From DATIKM01 sp035477595 (GTDB lineage Bacteria; Armatimonadota; Chthonomonadetes; Chthonomonadales; CAJBBX01), in contig DATIKM010000042.1 of NCBI GenBank assembly GCA_035477595.1, positions 1-61,652 on the forward strand: DNA of 61,652 nt. The letters run 5' to 3'. Each line of letters starts with the position of its first letter. The stretch's first letter is position 1. Under the pieces are notes generated by a model. It saw only the letters and a program-made list of their open reading frames with translations, made no database searches and was not told the DNA's origin. This document shows positions 26,605-34,360 of this stretch, piece by piece. A program made the translations under genes and the position numbers.

Positions 26605-26679
26605 GGCGGCCGATGGGGCTCGAACCCACGACCTCCAGGGCCACAACCTGGCACTCTAACCTGCTGAGCTACGGCCGCC
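26605..26679 (-). tRNA. tRNA-His (anticodon GTG)
   Basis: The 75-nt form includes the extra 5' G(-1) paired with C73, diagnostic of tRNA-His. Acceptor GCGGCCG/CGGCCGC, anticodon loop TTGTGGC (GTG), variable GAGGTC and T-arm GTGGGTTCGAGCCCC are all intact. CCA is not encoded. Confidence 0.96.
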
Positions 26680-26691
26680 GCGAACCTACGG

Positions 26692-26764
26692 CGCCCCCGG
26701 CAGGAATCGAACCTGCGGCCCACTGCTTAGAAGGCAGCTGCTCTATCCCCTGAGCTACGGAGGC
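26692..26764 (-). tRNA. tRNA-Arg (anticodon TCT)
   Basis: A 73-nt tRNA with acceptor GCCTCCG/CGGGGGC (one wobble pair), anticodon loop CTTCTAA giving TCT, and T-arm GCAGGTTCGATTCCTGC. It reads AGA/AGG, rare Arg codons in this GC-rich sequence. Twelve bases separate it from tRNA-His. Confidence 0.95.
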
Positions 26765-26774
26765 ACGCTGATGG

Positions 26775-26845
26775 AGCGGGAGACGAGAATCGAACTCGCG
26801 TCACCTGCTTGGAAGGCAGGAGCTTTGCCATTAAGCTACTCCCGC
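26775..26845 (-). tRNA. tRNA-Gly (anticodon TCC)
   Basis: A 71-nt tRNA with acceptor GCGGGAG/CTCCCGC, D-arm AGCTTAATGGCAAAGC, loop CTTCCAA giving TCC, and T-arm GCGAGTTCGATTCTCGT. First in a three-tRNA transcript (Gly, Arg, His) on the minus strand. Confidence 0.95.
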
Positions 26846-26856
26846 GCACGCCAGCC

Positions 26857-26886
26857 ATTATAGCCCAGCACGCAACCGATGCACAA
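26857..26886 (-). promoter_or_regulatory. promoter of the Gly-Arg-His tRNA cluster
   Basis: Minus-strand TATAAT (26862-26857) with TTGTGC (26886-26881) at 18 bp. The -10 is perfect, the -35 weak. It sits between the purH stop and tRNA-Gly, with the start near 26850. Confidence 0.55.
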
Positions 26887-26919
26887 GACGCGGGAACCAA
26901 GCTCGCCGGGGCGCCGCCA

Positions 26920-28497
26920 TCAGTGCAGGAAGTGCCGCACACCGGTGAAGGCCATCGCCACACCGGCAGCGTTGCAGACGGCAATCGTCTCCTCGTCCCT
27001 CACGGAGCCGCCCGGCTGGATGATGGCGCGCACGCCCGCTGCAATCGCCGCCTCAGGTCCGTCCGGGAACGGGAAGAAAGCGTCTGATGCCATGACTGCG
27101 CCCCTCGCCTTCTCGCCGGCCTGTCCGACGGCGAGGCGCACCGACTGCACTCGGTTCATCTGGCCGGCGCCCACGCCGACGACCGCGCCGTTCCTCGAGA
27201 GCACGATTGCGTTGGACTTCACGTGCCTCACCACGCGCCATGCGAAGAGCATCTGCGCGATCTCGTCTTCGCTGGCGGCGCGCTCGGTCACGGTTCGCAG
27301 GTCGGCGGGCCTCAAGACGTGCAGATCGCGGGCCTGGACCAGCAGGCCTCCCGCCACGCGCTTCCAGTCCATGGCCTCTGCGCGGTCACGCCATCCCTCC
27401 AGCGGACCGACCTCGAGCAGGCGGAGCCCGGCGCCCCACTTCTTCTTCCGGGTGAGCGTCTCCACCACGCCCGGCTCGTAGCCCGGCGCCACGATGCACT
27501 CAAAGAAGGTGTTCTTGCCCGTGATCCGGTCCGCGGTGGCGGGGTCGATTGGCCGGTTGGTGGCGAGGATGCCCCCGAACGCGGAGACCGGGTCGGCCTC
27601 TCGCGCGCGGTCGAAGGCTTCCGCTAGCGAGGAGGCCAGCGCCACGCCGCACGGGTTTGTGTGCTTCACGATGACCGCGGCCGGGGCCTCGTCGAACTCC
27701 TTCACGGTCTCCAGGGCGGCGTTGAGGTCGTAGAGGTTGTTGAACGACAGGTCCTTGCCCGAGATCTGGCGGGCGGTGGAGATGCAGGGCTCGGCCACCG
27801 CGGGGTCGCGGTAGAAGGCCCCGGGCTGGTGCGGGTTCTCGCCGTACCGGCAGGTCTGTTGCCGCGTGAAGCCGGCGGTCAGCTCCTGCGGGAAGGGGTC
27901 ATCAGCAGCGAAGCGCGCCTGCATGAACGACGCGATCACCGAGTCATAGCGCGCTGTATGGGCATAGGCCTTCGCGGCAAGTCTGCGGCGGGTTTGCAGC
28001 TTGGTGTTGCCCCCCTCCGCTATCTCCGCAAGGACCGCCTCGTAGTCTGTCGGGTCGGTCACGATGGTGACGCCGTCGTGATTCTTGGCGGCGGAACGAA
28101 CCATCGAGGGGCCGCCGATGTCGATGTTCTCGATCGCCTCCTCAAGCGTAACCCCGGCGCGGGCCACGGTCTGTGCGAACGGGTAGAGGTTCACGCAGAC
28201 CAGATCGATTGGCTCGATGCCGTGCGCCTCGAGGGTGCCCATGTGCCGGGGCACATCGCGCCGCGCCAGGATGGCGGCGTGGACGGCAGGGTGGAGCGTC
28301 TTGACCCGACCGTCGAGTATCTCCGGAAACCGGGTGACGTCGCTTACGGAGGTGACAGGCACCCCGGCCCCCTCGAGGGCCGATGCCGTGCCTCCTGTGG
28401 ACAGGATGCGCACGCCGCACGCGGCGAGCCCGCGCGCGAACTCCTCAATGCCGGTCTTGTCGGATACGCTCAGCAGCGCCTGCCGGACCTTCGCCAC
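26920..28497 (-). CDS. purH: bifunctional AICAR transformylase / IMP cyclohydrolase
   Basis: A 525-residue enzyme that performs the last two steps of IMP synthesis. The N-terminal cyclohydrolase (MGS-like) domain has LSVSDKTG and STGGTA; the transformylase domain has YGENPHQ, the catalytic KHTNPCG and the C-terminal MASDAFFPFPD and QPGGS motifs. Length is normal. Start: GTG 28497 behind GGAGGAG; the frame is open far upstream, and a high-GC3 stretch to about 28710 raises the possibility of an N-terminal extension. A ZTP riboswitch with a terminator platform controls the transcript, which fits because ZMP/AICAR is the substrate. Confidence 0.94.
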   Translation of the reverse strand: MAKVRQALLSVSDKTGIEEFARGLAACGVRILSTGGTASALEGAGVPVTSVSDVTRFPEILDGRVKTLHPAVHAAILARRDVPRHMGTLEAHGIEPIDLVCVNLYPFAQTVARAGVTLEEAIENIDIGGPSMVRSAAKNHDGVTIVTDPTDYEAVLAEIAEGGNTKLQTRRRLAAKAYAHTARYDSVIASFMQARFAADDPFPQELTAGFTRQQTCRYGENPHQPGAFYRDPAVAEPCISTARQISGKDLSFNNLYDLNAALETVKEFDEAPAAVIVKHTNPCGVALASSLAEAFDRAREADPVSAFGGILATNRPIDPATADRITGKNTFFECIVAPGYEPGVVETLTRKKKWGAGLRLLEVGPLEGWRDRAEAMDWKRVAGGLLVQARDLHVLRPADLRTVTERAASEDEIAQMLFAWRVVRHVKSNAIVLSRNGAVVGVGAGQMNRVQSVRLAVGQAGEKARGAVMASDAFFPFPDGPEAAIAAGVRAIIQPGGSVRDEETIAVCNAAGVAMAFTGVRHFLH

Positions 28498-28815
28498 CTG
28501 TCTCCTCCTCTTCCGCACGCCCGCAACGGGCAGTTGGCGAGCGTCTGCGCCGCCCATGTGCGGGGCCACGCGGAGTGGTGGTAGGACGTCACGCCGCATG
28601 CGCGGGACCGCCGCCGACGTGTGCACGATGGGGCTCCACACGTCGCGGCTCAGCGCGGCGATGGCGGCGACGGGGGCTCCTTCCAGATAGAGCGCCGCTC
28701 CATCGTCCACGGCCGCGCCGCTCCCCAACGTGCCGGGCCCTGTGCCATAGCCTGACGCCGGCGGGCGGGTTGATCGGCAGCCTCTGGTTGAGGGGCAGCG
28801 TACCCCTCCCCCACA
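28498..28815 (-). other. distal part of the purH leader, possible hidden coding region
   Basis: This 318-nt stretch lies between the riboswitch terminator and purH. In the purH frame it has no stop, and from the GTG at 28710 its codons are strongly GC at third positions (for example LRVAPHMGGADARQ near the end). It could be an N-terminal extension of PurH, a small upstream gene, or simply stop-poor GC-rich leader. I recognise no protein family. The good ribosome site at purH argues against an extension. Confidence 0.4.
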
Positions 28816-28860
28816 AACACGCGCGCCCGGGCGTCCCTCAGCAGCGAACACGCCCAGGCG
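28811..28860 (-). terminator. riboswitch expression-platform terminator
   Basis: On the minus strand, 28860-28850 (CGCCTGGGCGT, the conserved 3' strand of the aptamer) can pair over 11 bp with 28834-28824, followed by CGCGTGTTTGTGG. The stem thus competes directly with aptamer folding: with ZMP/ZTP bound, the strand is held and transcription continues. Confidence 0.7.
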
Positions 28861-28930
28861 CTCGGCACCGGCACTCCGCGAGCGCTCCACCGGGGTCTGC
28901 CCCGTTCCGCACCAGTCACGCCCGCGTCCA
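28848..28930 (-). ncRNA. ZTP riboswitch (pfl motif) upstream of purH
   Basis: The minus strand carries the class signature in order: CGTGACTGG (28920-28912), CCCCGGTGGAGCGC (28895-28882) and GCGCCTGGGCG (28861-28851). P1 is supported by a 7-bp pairing of GCGGGCG (28925-28919) with CGCTCGC (28884-28878, one G-U); a GGGG/CCCC stem lies inside. The aptamer starts just after the predicted transcription start (near 28935). ZTP riboswitches sense ZMP/ZTP, which accumulate when 10-formyl-tetrahydrofolate is short, and commonly control purH. Confidence 0.9.
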
Positions 28931-28941
28931 TATTGCGGCCC

Positions 28942-28971
28942 ATCGTACCGCGAGGCGGGCAGGAGCGTCAA
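28942..28971 (-). promoter_or_regulatory. purH promoter
   Basis: Minus-strand TTGACG (28971-28966), an 18-bp spacer and TACGAT (28947-28942). The start near 28935 lies about ten bases before P1 of the riboswitch, which supports both calls. Confidence 0.72.
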
Positions 28972-29028
28972 GCGCGGCGCCATCCGTTCGGGCCCGGACG
29001 ACCGCTTCTACCGCGTCCGGTGCAGGTG

Positions 29029-29037
29029 TGCTATGAT
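29029..29037 (+). promoter_or_regulatory. extended -10 element upstream of the glycosyltransferase gene
   Basis: TGCTATGAT (29029-29037) is a TGn-type extended -10; no convincing -35 is seen. A start near 29044 would leave a 58-nt leader to the GTG at 29102. Confidence 0.4.
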
Positions 29038-29101
29038 GGCGACTGGCCGCCGCCGGCGCATGCGACGCGCCGGCCGTCGGACGACCGCAATGGAGGCAGG
29101 C

Positions 29102-30328
29102 GTGCGGATCCTGATGCTGTCGTGGGAGTACCCCCCGAAGATCGTCGGGGGCATCGCTCGGCACGTCGAAGAGATAGCTTGGGCGCTGGCCGCACAAGGC
29201 GACGAGGTCCACGTGGTAACCTGCGAGTTCCCGGGGGCTCCTGCCGAGGAGACCTACCGGGGGGTGCACGTCCACCGTGTGGCTCCCTACACACCCACGG
29301 ATAACTTCGTTCACTGGGTCCACCAGTTGAATGCGGCCATGCACGATAGGGCCGAGGCCCTGCTGCGCGAGTGGACGGCAGGCCCCAAACCGCTCAAAAG
29401 CCTGCCCGAGCGCCAGCACATAATCCTCCACGCTCATGATTGGCTCGCGCAGTTCTCCTCCGTGGCCCTGAAGCACCGGTTCCGCGTGCCCCTTGTCGCC
29501 ACGATCCATGCCACCGAGCTGGGGCGCAATAGCGGCATCCACACGGACGGGCAGCGCTACATCCACTCCGTCGAGTGGAGCCTGACGTACGAGGCATGGC
29601 GTGTCATCGTCTGCTCTGCCTTCATGCGAGACGAGGTGACCTACGCGTTCAGCACGCCCGACGACAAGGTGGACGTCATTCCGAACGGCGTCCACGCCGA
29701 CAAGTTCGCCTTCGACTTCACGCCGGAGGAGGCGGCGAAGTTCCGTGCAGCGTACGCGGCGCCGGAGGAGCGCATCGTTCTCTTCGTGGGTCGCATGGTC
29801 CGCGAGAAGGGGGCGCACCTGCTCGTGGAGGCGCTCCCCAAGGTGCGGGCGCAGTGCCACGGCGTGAAGCTGGTGATCGCCGGCGGAGGGTACCGCGCGC
29901 ATCTGGAGGACCTCGCCCGCTCCCTGGGCATGGAGCGCCACGTCTACTTCACGGGCTTCATTCCGGACGATGCGCTGCTTCGCCTCTACAAGGTGGTTGA
30001 CGTGGCGTGCTACCCGAGCCTCTACGAGCCGTTCGGCATCGTGGCGCTGGAGGCGATGGCCGCCGGCGTTCCCGTGGTGGTCTCGGATGCCGGGGGCTTG
30101 CGTGAGATCGTGGAGCACGACGTGACCGGCACCGTATCATGGCTGAACAACAGCGACAGCCTGGCCTGGGCCATCGTGCGGGTGCTCAGGAGGCCAGAGC
30201 TCGCCAATGCCATGGCGCGCGATGCCTCGCTGCGCGTGCGTGAGGTGTTCAACTGGGATCGCATCGCGGCGCGAACTCGCGGCGTCTACGCGCGCGTGTG
30301 GGAGGAGTACTGCCGTTCGGACTGGTGA
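29102..30328 (+). CDS. GT4-family glycosyltransferase (glycogen/starch synthase-like N-terminus)
   Basis: A 408-residue GT-B enzyme. It begins RILMLSWEYPPKIVGGIARH, an opening shared with alpha-glucan synthase-like GT4 proteins in which the GG loop contacts the sugar nucleotide. The C-terminal domain has RMVREKG and the nucleotide-sugar element YEPFGIVALEAMAAG with the paired Glu residues. It probably transfers glucose or mannose to a glycan; donor and acceptor are unknown. Start GTG 29102 has GGAGG five bases upstream; ATG 29090 is an alternative. It ends ten bases from the converging membrane-protein gene. Confidence 0.82.
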   Translation: MRILMLSWEYPPKIVGGIARHVEEIAWALAAQGDEVHVVTCEFPGAPAEETYRGVHVHRVAPYTPTDNFVHWVHQLNAAMHDRAEALLREWTAGPKPLKSLPERQHIILHAHDWLAQFSSVALKHRFRVPLVATIHATELGRNSGIHTDGQRYIHSVEWSLTYEAWRVIVCSAFMRDEVTYAFSTPDDKVDVIPNGVHADKFAFDFTPEEAAKFRAAYAAPEERIVLFVGRMVREKGAHLLVEALPKVRAQCHGVKLVIAGGGYRAHLEDLARSLGMERHVYFTGFIPDDALLRLYKVVDVACYPSLYEPFGIVALEAMAAGVPVVVSDAGGLREIVEHDVTGTVSWLNNSDSLAWAIVRVLRRPELANAMARDASLRVREVFNWDRIAARTRGVYARVWEEYCRSDW

Positions 30329-30338
30329 GCGCCGGCCG

Positions 30339-32147
30339 TCACGGCGTTGGCGGCCCCTCGCGCAGGTCGATGGTTCCGGCATCTGCGACCGGACGCGCGA
30401 AGCCAACGAACAGGTCGCCGCGCGCGCCACGGGCCGTCAGCCAGACATAGGCTGGCACGCTGCCCGCCTTCGGCGCAACGACCAGCCGGTAGCGCCCCGC
30501 GATGAGGCCGCGAATCCGGAACCTCCCCTCCGAGTCGGTGGATGCCGAAGCGCAGACGAACCGCATTCGCCCTGCCTCCATCGGGCGCTTGAGGGTGAGA
30601 GCCTCGCCGGTAGGGGGCCAGTCACTCACCGGTAGCACGCCCACCCTCGTGTGCGCCGCGGGCGCACCTCGCAGCAGGATCCGACCGCGCACCTCTCCGC
30701 GCGCAAACATCGTGCGGGTCTGGAGTCGCTGCAGGATGCGCGTTGGGGGCATGCCGGCGCGGTCGTACCACTCCGCCGCTTGCACGCGGCGGCCCAGGCG
30801 GGCGTGGAGGTCGCCGATCAGCGCAGCGGCGAGGCGGTCGGTCTGCTGGAACCGACGCGGGTCCCCGAACGCGTCGACAGCCAGAGCGGCCTCGGGAGTC
30901 GCCGCGCTGCTCCGGAGAAGGTCGAGCAGGACAGCGAGCGTATCGAGGTCTGGGAAGCGCTCCAGTGCCATCAGGCAGAGCCGGATCGCCTCCGCCTGAT
31001 CCCAGCGTGCGGCCGCCCCGCTGAGCAGCGCATGCATGGCGGCGCGCGAGGTGGCGGTGCGATGGCCACGCTGCTGCAGGAACGCCTCGATCCGCGCCGC
31101 GGCGTCCGGCCGCGCGTCCAGACCCTCCGGGCTGGCGAGCGAGACCGGCAGCGAGGCAGCCGTGCCGTCCGGCTCCACGAAGAGCACGGGCGGCGAGGGA
31201 GGTGGAGTGGCCAGGCCGAGGGCGGTTCGAAGGTGCGTCGCACGATCAGCCAAGCCGGCTCCGGCCTCGAAATCGAACCGCGTGCGCCGATACTCGGGGA
31301 GCCAATGCGCTTCGAAGAGCAGGATGCCAACCAGGACGAAGGCGGCGGGGGCCCCGGCGATCGCCCGAACCCGGCTGCTCCTGCTTGGCGTCGCCAGTGC
31401 TGCCAGTAGCGCTCCCAGCGCTGCCGTCGCCAGGACCCACGTAACGACCACGTGCGCGGCAGCGTGCCACCAGGAGCCCTCGCCGATCGCGCCCAGCGAC
31501 CGACGGAAGGCCAGCTCGGCGCCCGGATCGACCTGGCGGCCGACCGCGACGTAGGCGGCGACGGCAAGGCCTGCGAGCGCGCCGCGAGCCGCGAGGGACC
31601 ACAGCGCACGGCCTGGCCACAGGTAGGCGCCTTCCCGGAAGTCACCCGCCACGCCGTCGCGTGCCAGCAGCGCCCACGCCGTGGCGCCGCTCAGCGCGCA
31701 CAGGACTATTGTGGTGAGATCGGTCGCGCCCGGTCGCACGGCCAGTGACCAAAGGCTGAGGATGGGCATGCCCGAGAACGCTGCGAGCGTGACCAACTTC
31801 GCGATGACTGCCGCATCGAGGTGGCTCCGGGTCAGGATCGTGCCACCCATCGGCATCACCGTGACCGGCTGGAACGTGGGGTTCAGCCGGCGACACAGGG
31901 CGAAGGACGCGGACGCCGCCAGCACGAGCGCGATCGCTGCAGTGGCCAGCGCGGGGATCGAGCCAAAGGCAGTCACCACCTGCACGGTCGCCGAGCGCCA
32001 CGCGAAGGCCGTCGGGAGGGGCGCTCCGACTGGCGGCTCTTCCTGAAGCGGCGCCGATCCCGACGTCCAGGACAGCAGTTCCAGCGTCGTGCCACACAGC
32101 CAGAGGGTGGCGCCCACAGCGGCGATGCCGCCGTAGAGGAGCGCCAT
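30339..32147 (-). CDS. multi-pass membrane protein with repeat region and C-terminal beta-sandwich
   Basis: A 602-residue protein of no family I recognise. The N-terminal half has six or seven hydrophobic helices arranged like the membrane part of an ABC-2 or exporter-associated protein. After the last helix (VLVGILLFEAHWL) comes a helical, TPR-like region (AIRLCLMALERFPDLDTL; LHARLGRRVQAAEWYDRAG). The final about 110 residues look like a carboxypeptidase-regulatory-type beta-sandwich (VRGRILLRG, GRFRIRGLIAGRYRLVV). Start ATG 32147 with GGAG is preferred to GTG 32186. It follows the dehydrogenase by 58 bases on the minus strand and may be the last gene of that operon. Confidence 0.6.
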   Translation of the reverse strand: MALLYGGIAAVGATLWLCGTTLELLSWTSGSAPLQEEPPVGAPLPTAFAWRSATVQVVTAFGSIPALATAAIALVLAASASFALCRRLNPTFQPVTVMPMGGTILTRSHLDAAVIAKLVTLAAFSGMPILSLWSLAVRPGATDLTTIVLCALSGATAWALLARDGVAGDFREGAYLWPGRALWSLAARGALAGLAVAAYVAVGRQVDPGAELAFRRSLGAIGEGSWWHAAAHVVVTWVLATAALGALLAALATPSRSSRVRAIAGAPAAFVLVGILLFEAHWLPEYRRTRFDFEAGAGLADRATHLRTALGLATPPPSPPVLFVEPDGTAASLPVSLASPEGLDARPDAAARIEAFLQQRGHRTATSRAAMHALLSGAAARWDQAEAIRLCLMALERFPDLDTLAVLLDLLRSSAATPEAALAVDAFGDPRRFQQTDRLAAALIGDLHARLGRRVQAAEWYDRAGMPPTRILQRLQTRTMFARGEVRGRILLRGAPAAHTRVGVLPVSDWPPTGEALTLKRPMEAGRMRFVCASASTDSEGRFRIRGLIAGRYRLVVAPKAGSVPAYVWLTARGARGDLFVGFARPVADAGTIDLREGPPTP

Positions 32148-32205
32148 CTGCCGCACTCCGGCCGCCACGCCCCGGTCAGCGGTCACGTCGCGGAGACCCG
32201 GGCGA

Positions 32206-33255
32206 TCAGGCGCTCGCCCAGGGACGCACCACCACCTTCATGCCCTTCCGGCTCTCCATCGTAGCGAACGCCTCACCAACACGCTCGAGCGGGAAGACGT
32301 GCGTTATGAGCGGCCGAACGCGCACCTTGCCGCGCTCGAGCAGGCGCACCGCCAACTCGTGGTGTCGCGGGACGCAGCCGTGAGATCCCGTGAGGAAACA
32401 CTCCTTGTAGTGGATCAGATTTGAGAGCAGGCTCATCGGCCGGACGTCCTTGCCCAGGCCGCCGAAGAGGTTCACCACACCGCGGTGGGCGACCATCTCG
32501 ATAGCCTGCTCGTGCGCCTCAACGGACCCGCAGGTGGTCATCACCACATCCGGGCCCTCGCCGTCCGTTTCCTCCCTGCATCGAGCCACCACGTCCTCAT
32601 CTTCGCTGAAGATGTAGGCGTCGGCGCCGTAGCCACGAGCGATCTCCATGCGCAGGCGGCTCCGCTGCACGCAGATGACCTTCACGGCGCCCATGAGGCG
32701 CGCGAGGTCAATCATCATACAGCCGATGGGCCCCATGCCGATGATGGCGACTGACTTGCCCAGTGACATGCCTGCCAGCTCGAGCCCGTTGACGGCGCAC
32801 CCCAGTGGCTCTGCGAGCGATGCCTCCTCGAAGCTGAGCGCATCGCTGAAATGGCTGACGGGTCCTTCCTCCAGCACAAGGCGCGGCAGCTTCATGTACT
32901 GGGCGAAGGAGCCCGGTATCTGGTAGCCGATGGCGTAGTTGATGGAGCAGTTGTTTCCGAGGCCGTCGCGACACCAGCGGCACTGCCCGCAGGGAACGTC
33001 GGCGCCAACCGCGACGCGATCGCCTTCTCTCACGCGCGTCACGTTCCTGCCTGCTTGGACCACGACGCCGGCAGTCTCGTGGCCGATGATCGCCGGCGGC
33101 TGCACGCGGGGGTTGCCGTGCCGCACGATGCGCAGATCGGAACCGCAGATGCTCACAGCCTCTACCCGCAGCAGCGCGGCGTCGTCGTCGATCTCTGGCT
33201 CCGGTACGTCCCGAATCTCGATGCGGCCGAGTTCCTCGAGAACGGCTGCCCTCAC
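32206..33255 (-). CDS. zinc-dependent medium-chain dehydrogenase
   Basis: A 349-residue MDR enzyme of the sorbitol/threonine dehydrogenase type. Catalytic zinc ligands are visible in SICGSDLR and IGHETAG; the structural zinc loop CGQCRWCRDGLGNNC has all four cysteines; the NAD(P)-binding fold has VAIIGMGPIGCM. Polyols or sugar alcohols are likely substrates. GTG 33255 has AAGGAG six bases upstream. It lies 31 bases after a second dehydrogenase in the polyol/sugar operon, so the two may act on successive or alternative substrates. Confidence 0.85.
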   Translation of the reverse strand: MRAAVLEELGRIEIRDVPEPEIDDDAALLRVEAVSICGSDLRIVRHGNPRVQPPAIIGHETAGVVVQAGRNVTRVREGDRVAVGADVPCGQCRWCRDGLGNNCSINYAIGYQIPGSFAQYMKLPRLVLEEGPVSHFSDALSFEEASLAEPLGCAVNGLELAGMSLGKSVAIIGMGPIGCMMIDLARLMGAVKVICVQRSRLRMEIARGYGADAYIFSEDEDVVARCREETDGEGPDVVMTTCGSVEAHEQAIEMVAHRGVVNLFGGLGKDVRPMSLLSNLIHYKECFLTGSHGCVPRHHELAVRLLERGKVRVRPLITHVFPLERVGEAFATMESRKGMKVVVRPWASA

Positions 33256-33286
33256 GGCCTGCTCCTTGTCTGTGTCGGCGATGCGC

Positions 33287-34360
33287 CTAGCGTGCGTCCG
33301 GGTCGGGCTGGATCAGGACCTTGCCAAAGAGCCCGCGACGATCCGCAAGGTCGCGCAGCACCTGCACGCCTCCGCTGAGCGGAACACGGTGAGTCACCAA
33401 CGGCTGGAGGTCGATGGCGCCCGACGCCATTGAAGCGATGGCGGCCCGCCAGTCATCGTCGTCGCCGGCGACGTGGAAGCCCGAGTTCCACGCGCCGACA
33501 ACGTCGATCTCCCGGCGCATCCATCTGGATATCAGGGCGGAAGGCAGCGTGACGTCCGCCGAGGGGTTCCCCAGAACCACCACGACACCGCCGGGCCGGG
33601 CGCACTCGATGGCGGAGACCAGCGCAGCCGGGACGCCCGCCGCCTCGATCGCCACGTGCGCCCCGTGTCCGGCTGTTTCGCGCTCGACCACAATGAGGGG
33701 CGCTTCGTCGGCGCTGCAGTACGCGCCCATAAGGCCAAGGGAGCGGGCGAGCTCGATGCGGCGCCGGTCGATGTCAAATACGAGCGGCGAGGCGCCCATC
33801 GCGCGGGCCCACTGGGCCACAATCAGGCCGATCGGGCCTGCGCCGAAGGTGGCCACCGTGCTGCCATACAGGCTTCGCTGTGTGCGACGGAGCGCGTGGA
33901 GAGCAACGGCCGCCGGCTCACACATAGCCGCCAGCTCGAGAGGGACGCTCTCGGGTACTCGCAGCAGGTTGCGCACGGGAGCGACGACGTACTCCGCGAA
34001 CGCGCCGTCGCTCCGGGAGCCCAGATAGTCATAGCCCGTGCACTGCACATAGCGGCCCTGCTCACAAGCGGCGCAGCGCGCACACCAGAGGAGAGGGAAC
34101 ACGGCGACCCGGTCGCCGGCTCGCCACGGGCCGGCCTGGTCCCCCGTGCTCTCGATGACGCCCGAAAATTCGTGGCCGCACACCGTGGGGAAGCGGGTGG
34201 TACCCTTCTGGAAGATGCGTGGGATGTCTGAGCCGCATACGCCGCAAAATCCGACGCACACCAACGCTTCGCCACGCCCAGGCGTGGGCACCGGGATGCG
34301 CTCGTACCGCAGATCGCCAACGGCGTGCAGCACGAGGGCCTGCATCGTTCGGGCGCTCAC
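33287..34360 (-). CDS. GatD-like zinc dehydrogenase (galactitol-1-phosphate 5-dehydrogenase type)
   Basis: A 357-residue MDR enzyme. GVCGSDIPRIF, FPTVCGHEFSG, the structural zinc loop CARCAACEQGRYVQC and YDYLGSRSDGAFAEYV are typical of GatD-like dehydrogenases that oxidise polyol phosphates or polyols to ketoses. TVATFGAGPIGLIVAQ is the cofactor-binding turn. The GTG start overlaps the stop of the upstream isomerase-epimerase gene (GTGA), so the two are translationally coupled and their products probably act in one pathway. Confidence 0.82.
   Translation of the reverse strand: MSARTMQALVLHAVGDLRYERIPVPTPGRGEALVCVGFCGVCGSDIPRIFQKGTTRFPTVCGHEFSGVIESTGDQAGPWRAGDRVAVFPLLWCARCAACEQGRYVQCTGYDYLGSRSDGAFAEYVVAPVRNLLRVPESVPLELAAMCEPAAVALHALRRTQRSLYGSTVATFGAGPIGLIVAQWARAMGASPLVFDIDRRRIELARSLGLMGAYCSADEAPLIVVERETAGHGAHVAIEAAGVPAALVSAIECARPGGVVVVLGNPSADVTLPSALISRWMRREIDVVGAWNSGFHVAGDDDDWRAAIASMASGAIDLQPLVTHRVPLSGGVQVLRDLADRRGLFGKVLIQPDPDAR

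Noticed and set aside
28650..28943. Small minus-strand open frame across the purH leader
   Set aside because: It overlaps the riboswitch and its terminator, and starts before the predicted transcription start is cleared; no family match.
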